Below are positions 53,601 to 64,000 of a stretch of 64,000 nt of DNA, piece by piece. Both the position numbers and the translations under genes were made by a program. This DNA comes from Cunninghamia lanceolata (Eukaryota; Streptophyta; Pinopsida; Cupressales; Cupressaceae). The first letter of the stretch is position 1. Every line of letters starts with the position of its first letter. The DNA lies in assembly GCA_027924645.1 (NCBI GenBank), contig BSBN01001251.1, positions 2,914,001 through 2,978,000 of the forward strand, written 5' to 3'. A model generated the notes under the pieces. That model saw nothing but the letters and a program-made list of their open reading frames with translations. It was not told the origin of the DNA and searched no databases.

Positions 53601-55722
53601 TTATCTTATCTATTTCTTATGCTATGCACATTAGTAGTAACACCATCATTTATTGAATGTATTTGAATGCTTATTGTTTTATTGAATGTATTTGAATTTT
53701 TAATGGAATCTTCTTTACTTTGTTCAAAATTGATTTAGAAAGCTAAAGAATTGGCTAAGGAGGATGGACACATTGTCAATTCAAAACAAGTATATAAAAC
53801 TTTTAAAGACCTTAATTCTTGCAAGAAGACAAAACTTCCTCTCAATTATGTTTTTTTTTTTTAATTAAAAGGTTACAAAAGACTTTTGAAAGGGGGCTCA
53901 TATCAAATATTATATTCAAATTAATTGGGCAAGATAAAAGAGTTGGTTAAGAATGAGGGAAGCATTACCACTTTGAAAGAATCGTACAAAATTTGCAAAA
54001 ATCTACATAATTTTTTTGTCAAGAAGACAAACAATTAGTTAAGAAGGATGAGATGACTAAATATGTGTAGTTAAAAAGAAATAAATGAGTTTGTTTTAAT
54101 TATTTTCTATATTAAGTTGGGTAAATAAAAATAATAAGCAATTAATAACAATTAAATTAGTAAAAGCACCTAAAGGTGTTATGAAATGGTTGATAGGCAT
54201 ACATATTTATAGACCTATCAGTAAATAGTATACATTTTTTTTGCATAGCTATTATATTTAGTACTTGGTGAACAGGGATATACATATTTGTCTTTTAATT
54301 GTTTGATAGCACTTTTAAATGCTATCACTAGTTTTTAAAATATATTGTTCTTTAAAATTAGAAGAAATCATAGTGTTGTATTTTTTTGTGATATACACAT
54401 TAGTAGAATTCATAGAGATGTATTGTAATTTACTAAGGTTGATGATTATATTGAAAGGTACCCAAAAGTGTCACAATTAGTATTAAACATAAGCATTTAA
54501 ATAAATTTATAATTCTTTAAAAAGTTATGTATCTTTCCAATAATAACACAATTTTTTCATGATACATTATGCAATAAGGTAAATAAAAATGCATTATTCT
54601 TAAAAAAATTAAAAATTATCTTATCTATTTCTTATGCTATGCACATTAGTAGTAACACCATCATTTATTGAATGTATTTGAATGCTTATTGTTTTATTGA
54701 ATGTATTTGAATTTTTAATGGAATCTTCTTTACTTTGTTCAAAATTGATTTAGAAAGCTAAAGAATTGGCTAAGGAGGATGGACACATTGTCAATTCAAA
54801 ACAAGTATATAAAACTTTTAAAGACCTTAATTCTTGCAAGAAGACAAAGCTTCCTCTCAATTATGTTTTTTTTTTTATTAAAAGGTTACAAAAGACTTTT
54901 GAAAGGGGGCTCATATCAAATATTATATTCAAATTAGTTGTGCAAGATAAAAAAGTTGGTTAAGAATAAGGGAAGCATTACCACTTTGAAAGAATAGTAC
55001 AAAATTTGCAAAAATCTACATAATTTTTTTGTCAAGAAGACAAACAATTAGTTAAGAAGGATGAGATGACTAAATATGTGTAGTTAAAAAGAAATAAATG
55101 AGTTTGTTTTAATTATTTTCTATATTAAGTTGGGTAAATAAAAATAACAAACAATTAAATTAGTAAAAGCACCTAAAGGTGTTATGAAATGGTTGATATG
55201 CATACATATTATAGACCTATCATTAAATAGTATACATTTTTTTTGCATAGCTATTATATTTAGTACTTGGTGAACAAGGATATACATATTTGTCTTTTAA
55301 TCGTTTGATAGCACTTTTAGATGCTATCACTAGTTTTTAAAATGTATTGTTCTTTAAAATTAGAAGAAATCATAGCGTTGTATTTTTTTGTGATATACAC
55401 ATTAGTAGAATTCATAGAGATGTATTGTAATTTACTAAGGTTGATGATTATATTGAGAGCTACCCAAGAGTGTCACAATTAGTATTAACCATAAGCATTT
55501 AAATAAATTTATAATTCTTTAAAAAGTTATGTATCTTTCCAATAATAAAACAATTTTTTCATGATACATTATGCAATAAGGTAAATAAAAATGCATTATT
55601 CTTAAAAAAAATTAAAAATTATCTTATCTATTTCTTATGCTATGCACATTAGTAGTAACACCATCATTTATTGAAGTATTTGAATGCTTATTGTTTTATT
55701 GAATGTATTTGAATTTTTAATG
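50662..55722. repeat. Five-copy tandem array, unit about 1.01 kb
   Basis: The word ATGGACACATTGTCAATTCA (one base changed in the first copy's frame) recurs at 50722, 51737, 52755, 53764 and 54779, so the units are 1015, 1018, 1009 and 1015 bases long. The rest of each unit follows almost base for base, with differences mainly in A or T runs and a short AATAAGCAATTAATAAC gap in copies 3 and 5. The array starts at about 50662 and ends at TTTTTAATG at 55722. There are no long inverted or direct terminal repeats, and no known transposon protein. Confidence 0.95.
52733..53034 (+). other. Pair of exon-like frames in tandem unit 3 (representative)
   Basis: After TTGATTTAG, an acceptor-like sequence, frame A reads KAKELAKEDGHIVNSKQVY then KTFKDLNSCKKTKLPLNY. 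About 180 bases on, after CAAATTAG, frame B reads LCKIKELV, KN, then G-x-I and SYKICKNLHNFFVKKT. The two share K-E-L-x-K, G-x-I, Y-K and K-x-L at the same distances, so they look like a duplicated exon. They recur in all five units, some with shifts. No matching family is recognised and there is no transcript evidence. Confidence 0.45.
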
Positions 55723-57839
55723 TTTGCTTATCATCACAATCTACTTTTATACAATTGTAATGTGTTGTGTACAATACAAATAATAAATACATAAAAATTG
55801 ACCCAGACTTTGCTAGGATTCAAAGATGTATCGAATTTTGATCATTAATTGTTTCAAATTTTGAACATATATCCAATCTTCCAAAAGTTCAATTTCATAT
55901 GCAATGAAGATGGTAGATTAAAAGTCGGGTAAGATAAACATTGATTCCTTTTTATTACTTTGAATATGACCTTTCAATCAATGTGACAAAAGATATGCAA
56001 CCATAGTTACCTTTTGAACTCCAAATTGGTGTAAATGTAAAACTTCTACATCTTTTAAGTAATTGCAAATCACCTTGTAAGATCTTCATGAACTATCTAA
56101 TACTTTAAAAAATTGTTAGAATATAGATCATTTTCATCTTTTACATCTACTACCCTCTCTATCAATGAACTTGTGCTATATCCTATAACGAGAACTTGCC
56201 AATATCTAAAAGATACGAACTTGCATCTTCTATATCAAAAAATAAAATTTGAAAAGAAATGCTAAGTAAATAATAAATGGAAAATCAATAGTTTTACCTC
56301 CAACGTTATGATCTTGTATATCCTAAAGTATAGTAGTTTATTAAGTTTTGTAATGCCATGGCATGGAACATTATATTTTAAACAGCAAATAAAATAAACT
56401 CATATCTAGTGCCGCTTAAAACAAACTATCTAGAGACATATGTGAGATATAGAGTTTAAAATAGAAATAACTTTCAATAACAAAGATAACTTGATGAATA
56501 ATACATTACACCGATCAGATACAAAAATACCCATAATTTTCTCAAGGAACAGAAGCACTAACCATTTTTAACAACGCATATCTATTGGACTTTGTATTGA
56601 ATTGATGACACAACTTGCTTTGAATTCTTGAAACTCTTATGTTAGCACCCTTAAAATGCACATTTTTAGAGAGTGTAGAATATTCCCAAACAAGATCAAC
56701 AATGAGAAACATGATATTGTGTTTCACAAACCAAATAAATACATGGTTGCTAACATGGCCCTCAATGATGATGGGAGATCATGCATGAAATACAAAGATA
56801 AAAATATGTTGCATATAAAAGGTATCAAATTTAAATTTGATCTCTAGACTTAGCCATTGCCACTCATTGTAATAGACTTAGAAATCAATCACTAAACTCT
56901 GAAGCTTTACTTTGATGATAACCTTAAGGGAATATTACAAACATCCATCTAAAGGAAGGTCTTTTCATCTGCATCAAACAAATAGATTGCTTAATAACCT
57001 ATATTATTTCCTATCAATAAGCATCCAACATTTATCCCCAAATGCACTGCATACCACACTGCATACCCATAGTTTCAAAATCTCCCACATTGCAACACCC
57101 CCTAACATATCTTCTATTTATAAAATATAGCACCACAAAACCCAATTTCCTACCTATAAATATTCCACAAAAATTAAGTGCATTCCAACACCAATAGGCA
57201 TGAAAGTGATTCATGATTAATGGTCGATGTGGAGGATCCTAGGCAATCTCTTCATTAAGACAAACCCAAAAAGAGTAATCAATCAAGAAGGAATCTTTAT
57301 CAATCAATGGTTCAAAAGTAACAAAAACAAGAAAACCCCAATGGTGTAAATCTCTTAGGTAGAGTACATAACTTGTTAACCATAGTTAAATATGGATGTT
57401 CATGCTTCTTAGTTATTCAAACCACTCTTAACACACAAAGAAAATTACCCTAAAGATGGATCGAGAAGTATGCTTCCAAATGTTCATAACTAAAAATGCA
57501 TAGGCATTTTATCCAAAAGAATTTCAACAAATAGGCATGTAGTGCAAAAACCTCAAATGTCTTAGGCCCATAATATTCTACAAAGCACTACAATGCCTTG
57601 TGGATAGAAAATAAAGGTAGAAATCTATTCACACACTGCAAACACATAAAGAATATGTGCAAATTTGGATCAAAGAACAATAAAAATAGATTAAAAAAAG
57701 AGACACCAAAGCTTTAAAATCCATTGCACAAAAAGATGCCAAAGTGCAAAAGCCAACCGATCAAACAAAATTTTCTACCTATGACCTCACCAAAACAAAT
57801 TAATTTTTAGGGATTCTTACATTTTATCAGAGCTGAGAC
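55723..57839. other. AT-rich intergenic DNA
   Basis: Two kilobases with only short unrelated ORFs. I see no gene, element end or repeat. Confidence 0.5.
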
Positions 57840-58160
57840 AAATTTTTTGTCTAATAGATTTTTTGGGTCATTTCAGATGGGAAAAAATGGAGCAAATTGC
57901 AAATTTTACAAATTGATCTTTGAGTGTGCTGCCTATGAAGATATCCGCACTCAATATGGAAATAATTTGAAAGGGGGAAGTTTAAATGAGCTCTTTGAGG
58001 AAGCAAAGATTCACATAACGGCAGGCTTCTTGGTCAAGATGTATAGTAGAAGAGTCGACATCGAAAGGTCTTTGAAAGTGTCTTAGGGCCACGACTCTTG
58101 GTCCCTTAGGCTGATTGGCCTCGTGGATGTCATTAAAATTCATTCATTCATTCATTCAAA
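57840..58160 (+). mobile_element. 3' end of another LINE with ATTC-repeat tail
   Basis: The frame has an FECAAYEDIRTQYGNN segment like the part after the C-terminal zinc knuckle of plant LINE ORF2, then GGSLNELFEEAKIHI and VKMYSRRVDIERSLKVS and a stop at 58084. A short 3' end with GGCCACGACTCTTGG follows and ends in ATTCATTCATTCATTCATTC (58139-58158). The rest of the element is missing, as in most LINE insertions, which are 5' truncated. The ECxAYxDIRxxYxNN pattern is also visible in the LINE at 49996-50100. Confidence 0.75.
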
Positions 58161-59400
58161 CACCTCAAAAGGCATGCAGTCGACCTTTGCCATTATTCAA
58201 TCGATCCATGAAAATGAAACCTTAACACCCTCCACTAAATGACATATTTGACTAGTTATACTAGTTTTTAATCATCGAGTTACAAATTTCACACCCCACC
58301 ATACAACTCAATAAAATACATTCCAAAGTACTTTTTAATATTGCATGCACATTTAAATTGCATGTTAATTTTAAAAATCTTTATCATCCAACTATCCAAA
58401 CTTATTTAGACATTTACTAATTTATATTATCCAACTATTTTAGATAGTATTAAAAATAAAAAAATTGGTCTAAAAAATTTAAAATTTTATTTTTGTAAGA
58501 TGAAGGACTACCAAATTTTTGGTAGTTACAAGATGTGTGTCACATATAATGGCCCATTGGCCAAATTATCTTAATTTAAGGAGTTGAATTTCCAAACACT
58601 ACACAATTATGTTACAGAAATTGATAAAGAGGATTGGGTTACCAAGCTCTAAGAATAATGAGAGATATTATGTTGTTGATTAGTCTCATGATTCATTTTA
58701 GCTCTCAAAAATCAAACCTACAATAGTTAAGCCCCGACAAACTACAATAATAGTTATCCTTTGTGTTGGTTCAATCTTGTACTCAACCTTGTAGTTGTTA
58801 TTTGCATACCTATGGTTTCAACCTAAAAATTATAGTTCTAAACATGTTTTTTTCTTCATAACTGCTCACAACTTGAATAATTTGGACAAGGTGGTGTTAA
58901 TGAGCATTGATAGACTTTATTGTGCTAGAAGGGGAAGGCAACTAACATTCCACCTTTCACATAGTCAAACCTCATTTTAACAATTTGGAATAAGTTTATA
59001 GACATGCCAAGCAAAATGCATATGCCTTGGTTTGTCCTTATGAATGTAATTATCGATGGTATGCTCTCTATGATTAGATAATGCTTTTTAAATGCTCTAC
59101 TAGTTAGTGATAGCATATGATCCTATGATGTCATAATAAATTAGAGCTTTGTCCTTTTATACAACACCATAGCATGCAATTTTGAATATTCCATGCTCAA
59201 GTCAATGGATAATAGCTAGTTGGAGGTAGGCTAGCTTGGACCCAAGATTAAATTTAACTTTGGGGATTTGGGGGTAAAAACTATAAATGTGGGTTTGACC
59301 CAAGATAGAAAAATGGAAGATGAAGATCAATTCAAATCCTTGGGATGAGTAGAATGAGGTTTAATCAAGGCTCAAGTAAAAATGTTAACTTTCACAAAAA
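58161..59400. other. AT-rich intergenic DNA
   Basis: No recognisable gene or element; ORFs of 60 codons here lack any domain sign. Confidence 0.5.
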
Positions 59401-60051
59401 AAATACACTAATTGAACACTTGACCATTGCATTAGGGATAATGGGTCAAAGTGAGCCCATAATGAATGATGAAAAGTGATAAGGATGCACTTTTCACCCT
59501 TACAACTTGCCCCCACTTTGATTGCATGTAACCTACTATTAATCATGCATGACGAAGTAAACAAGTAGCCAACATGAAAGTAAATGGAAAGCATGTATAA
59601 AAAGGATATGGATATAGATGATGATTCACATGTGCTCCTTTTAGTGATAACTCCATCTTCAAACCTACAAGCACAAAATTCTATAAGTAGCATCTAATAT
59701 AAATATTAAACATGCATAAATTGTTATCATCTCACCTGCAAAATATTATCAAATAGAACAATAACATATGAAAAGAACACAATGCTCAAAAATATTTGTA
59801 AATATACTTAAATTGACAACAAGAACCATAGGCCTCTTTGAGAGGACAACCTCCTTGAGATCAAATCTCTATTATAAAATATGATTCCAAGATTATATTA
59901 GTTTTATCATAACATCAATATATAGTCCTAACAATGAGTGACTTATAAGGTATAATCAATGTGGTATAAATCCACAAAATTAATATTAACTAAATAACTA
60001 CAGTATAACTATTAGAAGGCTTAAAATAGTTAGGGTGTGAGGGTCCTAACA
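59400..60051 (-). mobile_element. LTR (partial bounds) of a minus-strand Ty3 element
   Basis: On the minus strand, the purine tract GGGAGAGGGCA (60062-60052) is followed by TGTTAGGACCCTCACACC from 60051. That is a standard LTR start. The far end could not be fixed; 59400 is only a working limit. Confidence 0.45.
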
Positions 60052-61085
60052 TGCCCTCTCCCATTAGAAATCCTTGTCCTCAAGGCTCAATTGGGGAAAA
60101 TATTGTTGAAGTTGGTGGAGAGGTTCTCAAGTGTTGTCTTTTGATTACAATCCTCACCACTGAACCAAAAAAATTGTAATGGTGTAGTTACAAAGTGAGT
60201 GTGATTATTGGTCTAAATAGCCTCCAACTCAAGGAGCTAATAGATCCTTCATCATCCAATTCAAGAATTGTGAATGAAATGTGAACATGTTAGCCAAGGA
60301 CCTTATTTAGACATGATGCATGGGAAACAGGATGGAACTTGAAAGACAGAGGAAGGTCCAACTTGTAGGCCATTTCACCCACCTACTATTGTATCTAGAA
60401 GGGTCCATAAAATGTGGGCACTAACTTATGTTTGCTAGTGCTTGAGGGGAATCTACTAATATGGTTTAAGGCATAAAAAACCATGTCCCCAATAATGAAT
60501 GTGTGCTCTAAACAATGTTGATCAACATGCAATTTCATACAATCCTAAGTCAAGTCCAAGTTGCCCTTGAGAGTGTGGAGAAGAGACTCAAGTGTGCTAA
60601 GAGTGGAGCCAACGGCATGTAGTTTGGAACTATCAAGCAAGTAGGAGGTGAGAGATGGTGGATGTTGGCCATACATAGCTTCATAAGTGTCATCTTGCTG
60701 GAAGAATGATAGGAGGTGTTGTATCACCACTATAAGCGTAGCTATTAGCCTAATGAGTATATTGTTATGAAGAAAAGCAACATAAATAAGAATCCATGAA
60801 CTTATAAATGACATTTTTTTCTAACCATCACTGTCTAGCTGATATAACAATATCATCTTCAGTTGTGTTCCATGTAGGTTGAGAAATTATTTCCAAAATT
60901 TATTAATGAAGGCAGGGTCACAGTCACAAACAATGCAAGTGGGAATATCGTGCAAGCAAAAGATGTGGTCAAGGAAGACTTGGGAAACAATAGAGGAATG
61001 ATATGGATGGGCTAAATAATAGAAGTTGGGATATTTTTAGAGATAATCAACCACTGCTAGAATTATTGATTTATCACCTGAATTG
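60052..61085 (-). pseudogene. Ty3/gypsy integrase fragment
   Basis: Minus-strand pieces in several frames: VVDYL and YPNFYYLAHPYHSS, then FLDHIFCLHDIPTCIV, CDCDPAFINKFWK (the first two acidic residues of the DDE core), then YEAMYGQHPPSLTSYL (60814-60545 frame), then HVDQHCSEHTFIIGDMV, and PLSFKFHPVSHASCLNKVLG, the GPF/Y-like end, close to the LTR. This is the 3' part of a Ty3 pol. Frames change at least three times and stops are present. Beyond 61085 the similarity stops, so most of the element is missing. Confidence 0.8.
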
Positions 61086-61560
61086 GACAATCCTTTTGTG
61101 TATAAGTAAAAATCAGATTAATAAAGATCAAGCAATGACTATAAAACCCAATCCTATAACCTTTAAAGAATATATCAAAGATGATAACAAGATTCAAAGC
61201 TAAACAAAATGAAGAACATTACCACCCATAACTATATGTATTCCTTGGTTCTTTGTGGATTGCTCTTGAAACTGCATAACCATGGTTGCAATAAGCGGTT
61301 GTATGATAATGTGCTCAAAAGTTTGATGTATGTGATGTGCTTAATGATGCGTAGTATGCTCAAAGCGCTATATGAATGCCCAAAGCTTAAATAATCGAAG
61401 AGGATTTGTAGAGAGATGATGGGGGTATATATAGGTTTCAAGGGAAGATTGATCAACGGTGGAGATAAATCAATGATATTAATGAATGAGATAAGTTGAG
61501 AGATCATGATGAACGTGCACATGACATGTGTCCATGCAAAAAGGAGCTTTATTCAGTTAA
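61086..61560. other. Spacer without recognised gene
   Basis: A TATA-like GTATATATAGG lies at 61426. Otherwise nothing recognised. Confidence 0.4.
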
Positions 61561-61759
61561 CATCTTGTTTAGATAAAGATAGGATTTGATTTCATAAATT
61601 TAGAATGAATTTTTCCAATTTATGAGTTGATTGATAAAAATAATAAGATTAAAAAGCCAATTAACTCAACTTTAGATTTTGCTTTTTGACATGCTAAAAA
61701 CAAGACTGATTGTGCACATCAAAGAAAAGATTATTTTAAGAAGATTTGAAAGATAAAAA

Positions 61760-62228
61760 CAAATTAAATAAATAAATTTATTTAATTTATCTTGCATGAT
61801 GGAAGAATAAGAAGATATAAGGATAAAAATAAATTAAACAAATAAATTCATTTAATTCATTTTACATGATAGAGGAATATAAATAAAATATTAGTTTTAT
61901 TTATTTTTAGAAGATAAAGTCAACTTAAATAAATTTGAATAATTTATTTAATTTAGAAGAATATTTAGCTAATTAAATAATTAAAATTATTTAATTATTG
62001 TGGATAAGAGGAATTAGGATGATGAATTAATTAAATAATTAGATTTATTTAATTAATGTAGATTGAAAGGGGATAATTTAATTAAATAATTAACATTATT
62101 TAATTTGGATGAATAAAGTAGAATTTAAAGAAATTAATTAAATAAATATAATTTATTCAATTAATGTTGGAATTAGGGGAATTAGAAGAAACTAATGAAA
62201 TTAATTAAATAATTAGATTATTTAATTA
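61760..62228. repeat. Series of eight AT-rich palindromes
   Basis: AATTAAATAANT...ATTTATTTAATT-like inverted repeats of about 28-32 bases each start near 61763, 61832, 61930, 61974, 62025, 62078, 62135 and 62196. Arms are 10 to 13 bases. The DNA between them varies and holds GGAAGAATA- or GGGGATAA-like words. Confidence 0.8.
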
Positions 62229-62692
62229 ATGTTTTTTTCTTTTTTGAAAAAGTGGCCGAGCCACTAAACTAATATATTAAAATATAATAAATATTACAAA
62301 ATCCTAGTTCAGGAGGAGCATACCGACAAGAAAGAACCAAGAGAAGAAAACCTTCGGTTATAGCTCCCAAAAAACCTATCTACATTACATAATTTTGCAT
62401 CTGAAAATACAAAATGGAAGTACAAAATGAAAAAGAGGCAGGGGTATACAAAATTACCCAAAAACAGCCACTAAGGATCTAGCAATACTTTCAATTACAT
62501 CACCGGTGGACCAAGACAGAGTAAGTATATCCAATGAAGATCACATAAACAATACACAGATAATGGCCTAGCAGGAGGAAGCTTGAGCATTTGACGATTA
62601 TCCCATTTGTTATCAAAAACAAGAACACATACCGCAATTCCCAAAGTCTCCAAAAAAAGCACCAAATCCTTAACTTATTGGAAAAACACAAA

Positions 62693-62923
62693 TTAAGAAT
62701 CCTCCAACAACACAAAATTACCATCACCCATAACTGCTGCAGGTGGAGGGGGAGGAGGAGGTAATTGAAAGTGAAGTAAGTGAAACAAGGCCTTAAACAC
62801 TTCTCTGGCCGCATCAACCACTTCATCACCAACTTCTCTGGCATGATAATGGAGGCCATTCAAGATAGACATCCTACAATCACGCTGCAACCCATGAAGA
62901 AAGGAAGTGAAAAGACAATGCAC
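62693..62923 (-). CDS. Unknown ORF with a proline run, 76 codons
   Basis: The frame has ILNGLHYHAREVGDEVVDAA then VFKALFHLLHFQLPPPPPPP and AVMGDGN. The seven-proline run comes from a GGA/GGT-rich tract on the plus strand (about 62742-62763). It lies in the presumed 3' region of the non-LTR element. No function is known to me; it may be chance. Confidence 0.3.
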   Translation of the reverse strand: MHCLFTSFLHGLQRDCRMSILNGLHYHAREVGDEVVDAAREVFKALFHLLHFQLPPPPPPPAAVMGDGNFVLLEDS

Positions 62924-62944
62924 CGCGGGCTTATGGCTAATATC

Positions 62945-63376
62945 TTACAGTTTAAAGAGACCCCCAATGGGAGCAGATCCCAAATGAATATCATAATCTA
63001 TCATGGTAGTGTTAAAACTATCTGCAGAGAATAGAAAATCTTGTACAAACATATGCCCAAGCCTTCTCACCAAATTAACATCCTGAATGAGGTCCATACA
63101 ATTAGAAAGAAAGTGAGATATCACCTGGGAGGGATACAACGCCATAGGAAGAAGAAAGAAATCTTGGCCACACAGAAATAATTGCCCTTTCAATCTCTGC
63201 ATCATAAAGTTTGAAGATTTACCCAAAGAGGAAACATGAGAAACCCCCAACACAGGCTGTTCCCATTTCTGAATTGGCAGGAGAATATGAGAGTTTCTGA
63301 AATTCAAGCCCATATCTCTAATAGAAAGATTTTGGAGTAAGGAGAAAATGAACACTGACACCAAAGCACCAAGCAC
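62945..63376 (-). CDS. Unknown ORF, 143 codons, in the non-LTR element 3' region
   Basis: Open for 432 bases: MLGALVSVFIFSLLQNLS... with a hydrophobic start that could be a signal or membrane segment, then polar and mixed sequence (IQKWEQPVLGVSHVSSLGKS; FNTTMIDYDIHLGSAPIGG). No motif is recognised. The frame may be a leftover of element sequence. Confidence 0.3.
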   Translation of the reverse strand: MLGALVSVFIFSLLQNLSIRDMGLNFRNSHILLPIQKWEQPVLGVSHVSSLGKSSNFMMQRLKGQLFLCGQDFFLLPMALYPSQVISHFLSNCMDLIQDVNLVRRLGHMFVQDFLFSADSFNTTMIDYDIHLGSAPIGGLFKL

Positions 63377-63737
63377 TAAGCAGTGAGAATAGCATTCAAT
63401 TTAGGAGAATAAAATAGATATCTTTGTGAAAGATCTGGAAACACCACAGATGACGGCCGAAGGTACTACAAACCACCTCAGATCAAATGAATGAAATAAA
63501 TGAAAGAGTACTCCAATAGTGCCATCCACACGAATGAAACAAATTCTGAGCCATTAAGATATGATCTCGAAAAAGGCATAAAAAGATGATAGCCACTTTA
63601 AATCCTGCTAAATCAAAACATAAATTTGATAAAAAGGTCTTGTCTCTAAAAAAAGCTACTACTTCCCACCACCCAAGACCTGACCAAAGATATTCCCTCC
63701 TTGATTTGAATTCAAATCCAAACTAAACACCCCTAAG

Positions 63738-64000
63738 CTAAGCAGACTTCCTATCATCTTCGAAAATCTTTATAAAACCATTTAAACACCACAAAGAATC
63801 AAAATCCCATTCACAATAATCCCCTTCCTGATCAAAAGCCAAATTAGCAAGAAAATTAGCTAATTTATTCCCTTCCCTATAAGAATGATGAATTTGGAAG
63901 TTTGCAAAAGATTTGAGTAAATTCAAAGCATCATTTAAAATATATCCAATTCTCTAACTAGGAATTGTACACCTTTTAATAGCATTCACTATATTCATGG
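63738..64000 (-). pseudogene. RNase H domain (RVT_3-like) C-terminus of a non-LTR element
   Basis: Minus-strand reading NIVNAIKRCTIPS, a stop, RIGYILNDALNLLKSF and FQIHHSYREGNKLANFLANL. The I-x-H-x-YREGN-x-x-A-x-x-LAN pattern is the last catalytic block of the RNase H domain found at the end of many plant LINE proteins. One in-frame stop (near 63957) shows decay. The rest is outside the window. Confidence 0.75.

Larger units (their letters stand above)
62229..64000 (-). mobile_element. 3' part of a non-LTR retrotransposon, minus strand, running off the window
   Basis: The left end is a T-rich run (62229-62246), that is an A-rich tail on the minus strand. The right end encodes a retroelement RNase H domain. 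Between them are 1.5 kb with two further minus-strand frames of unknown type. Reverse transcriptase and endonuclease would lie to the right of the window. Confidence 0.6.

Noticed and set aside
59385..59693. 102-codon minus-strand ORF
   Set aside because: No domain or family sign, and it lies in presumed LTR sequence.

Overview
The window looks like nuclear DNA of a seed plant with a very large, transposon-filled genome, most probably a gymnosperm (conifer type). This is inferred from nested Ty3 and Ty1 retrotransposons with LTRs of about 2 kb, non-autonomous LTR elements, PPR and LRR-extensin gene pieces, AT-rich intergenic DNA, and one host gene with a 15.3-kb intron. There is no bacterial gene structure, rRNA, tRNA or CRISPR array that I can see. 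Almost every retroelement reading frame is broken by stops or shifts.

Layout. 1-2690: 3' end of a Ty3 chromovirus (integrase tail, chromodomain) and its LTR. 2684-4502: a reverse-oriented LTR interrupted by a complete 838-bp non-autonomous hAT element with an 8-bp target duplication and PPR gene scraps. 4503-5883: two more, truncated hAT relatives. 5884-9170: unassigned repetitive DNA. 9177-12690: a decayed Ty1/copia pol. 12750-14350 (minus): an LTR-like block and an intact 211-codon ORF I cannot name. 14880-16560: about 28 copies of a GCGCATTRGAT...GAAATCCTC motif. 17147-25890: two LTRs facing each other as a 2-kb inverted repeat; the right one belongs to a gag-only element. 25893-27356: N-terminal part of a Helitron protein.

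28706-46773 (minus): eight exons of a proline iminopeptidase (alpha/beta hydrolase) gene. Exon junctions keep frame throughout. Intron 3 (30303-45560) splits the nucleophile motif just before the catalytic serine and holds a 7.4-kb LTR element with non-pol coiled-coil ORFs, a hAT BED-finger relic, and adjacent LRX and PPR fragments. Two introns appear to use GC donors. The C-terminal exons, including the catalytic His, are not found in the window.

47380-50271: a decayed LINE with a TCTA-repeat tail. 50662-55722: five tandem 1.01-kb units, each with two related exon-like frames. 57840-58160: 3' end of another LINE with an ATTC-repeat tail. 59400-61085 (minus): Ty3 integrase piece and its LTR. 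61760-62240: eight AT-rich palindromes. 62229-64000 (minus): 3' part of a third non-LTR element with an RNase H domain. The host gene is the only probable cellular gene; the rest is a record of nested insertion, gene-fragment capture and tandem duplication.
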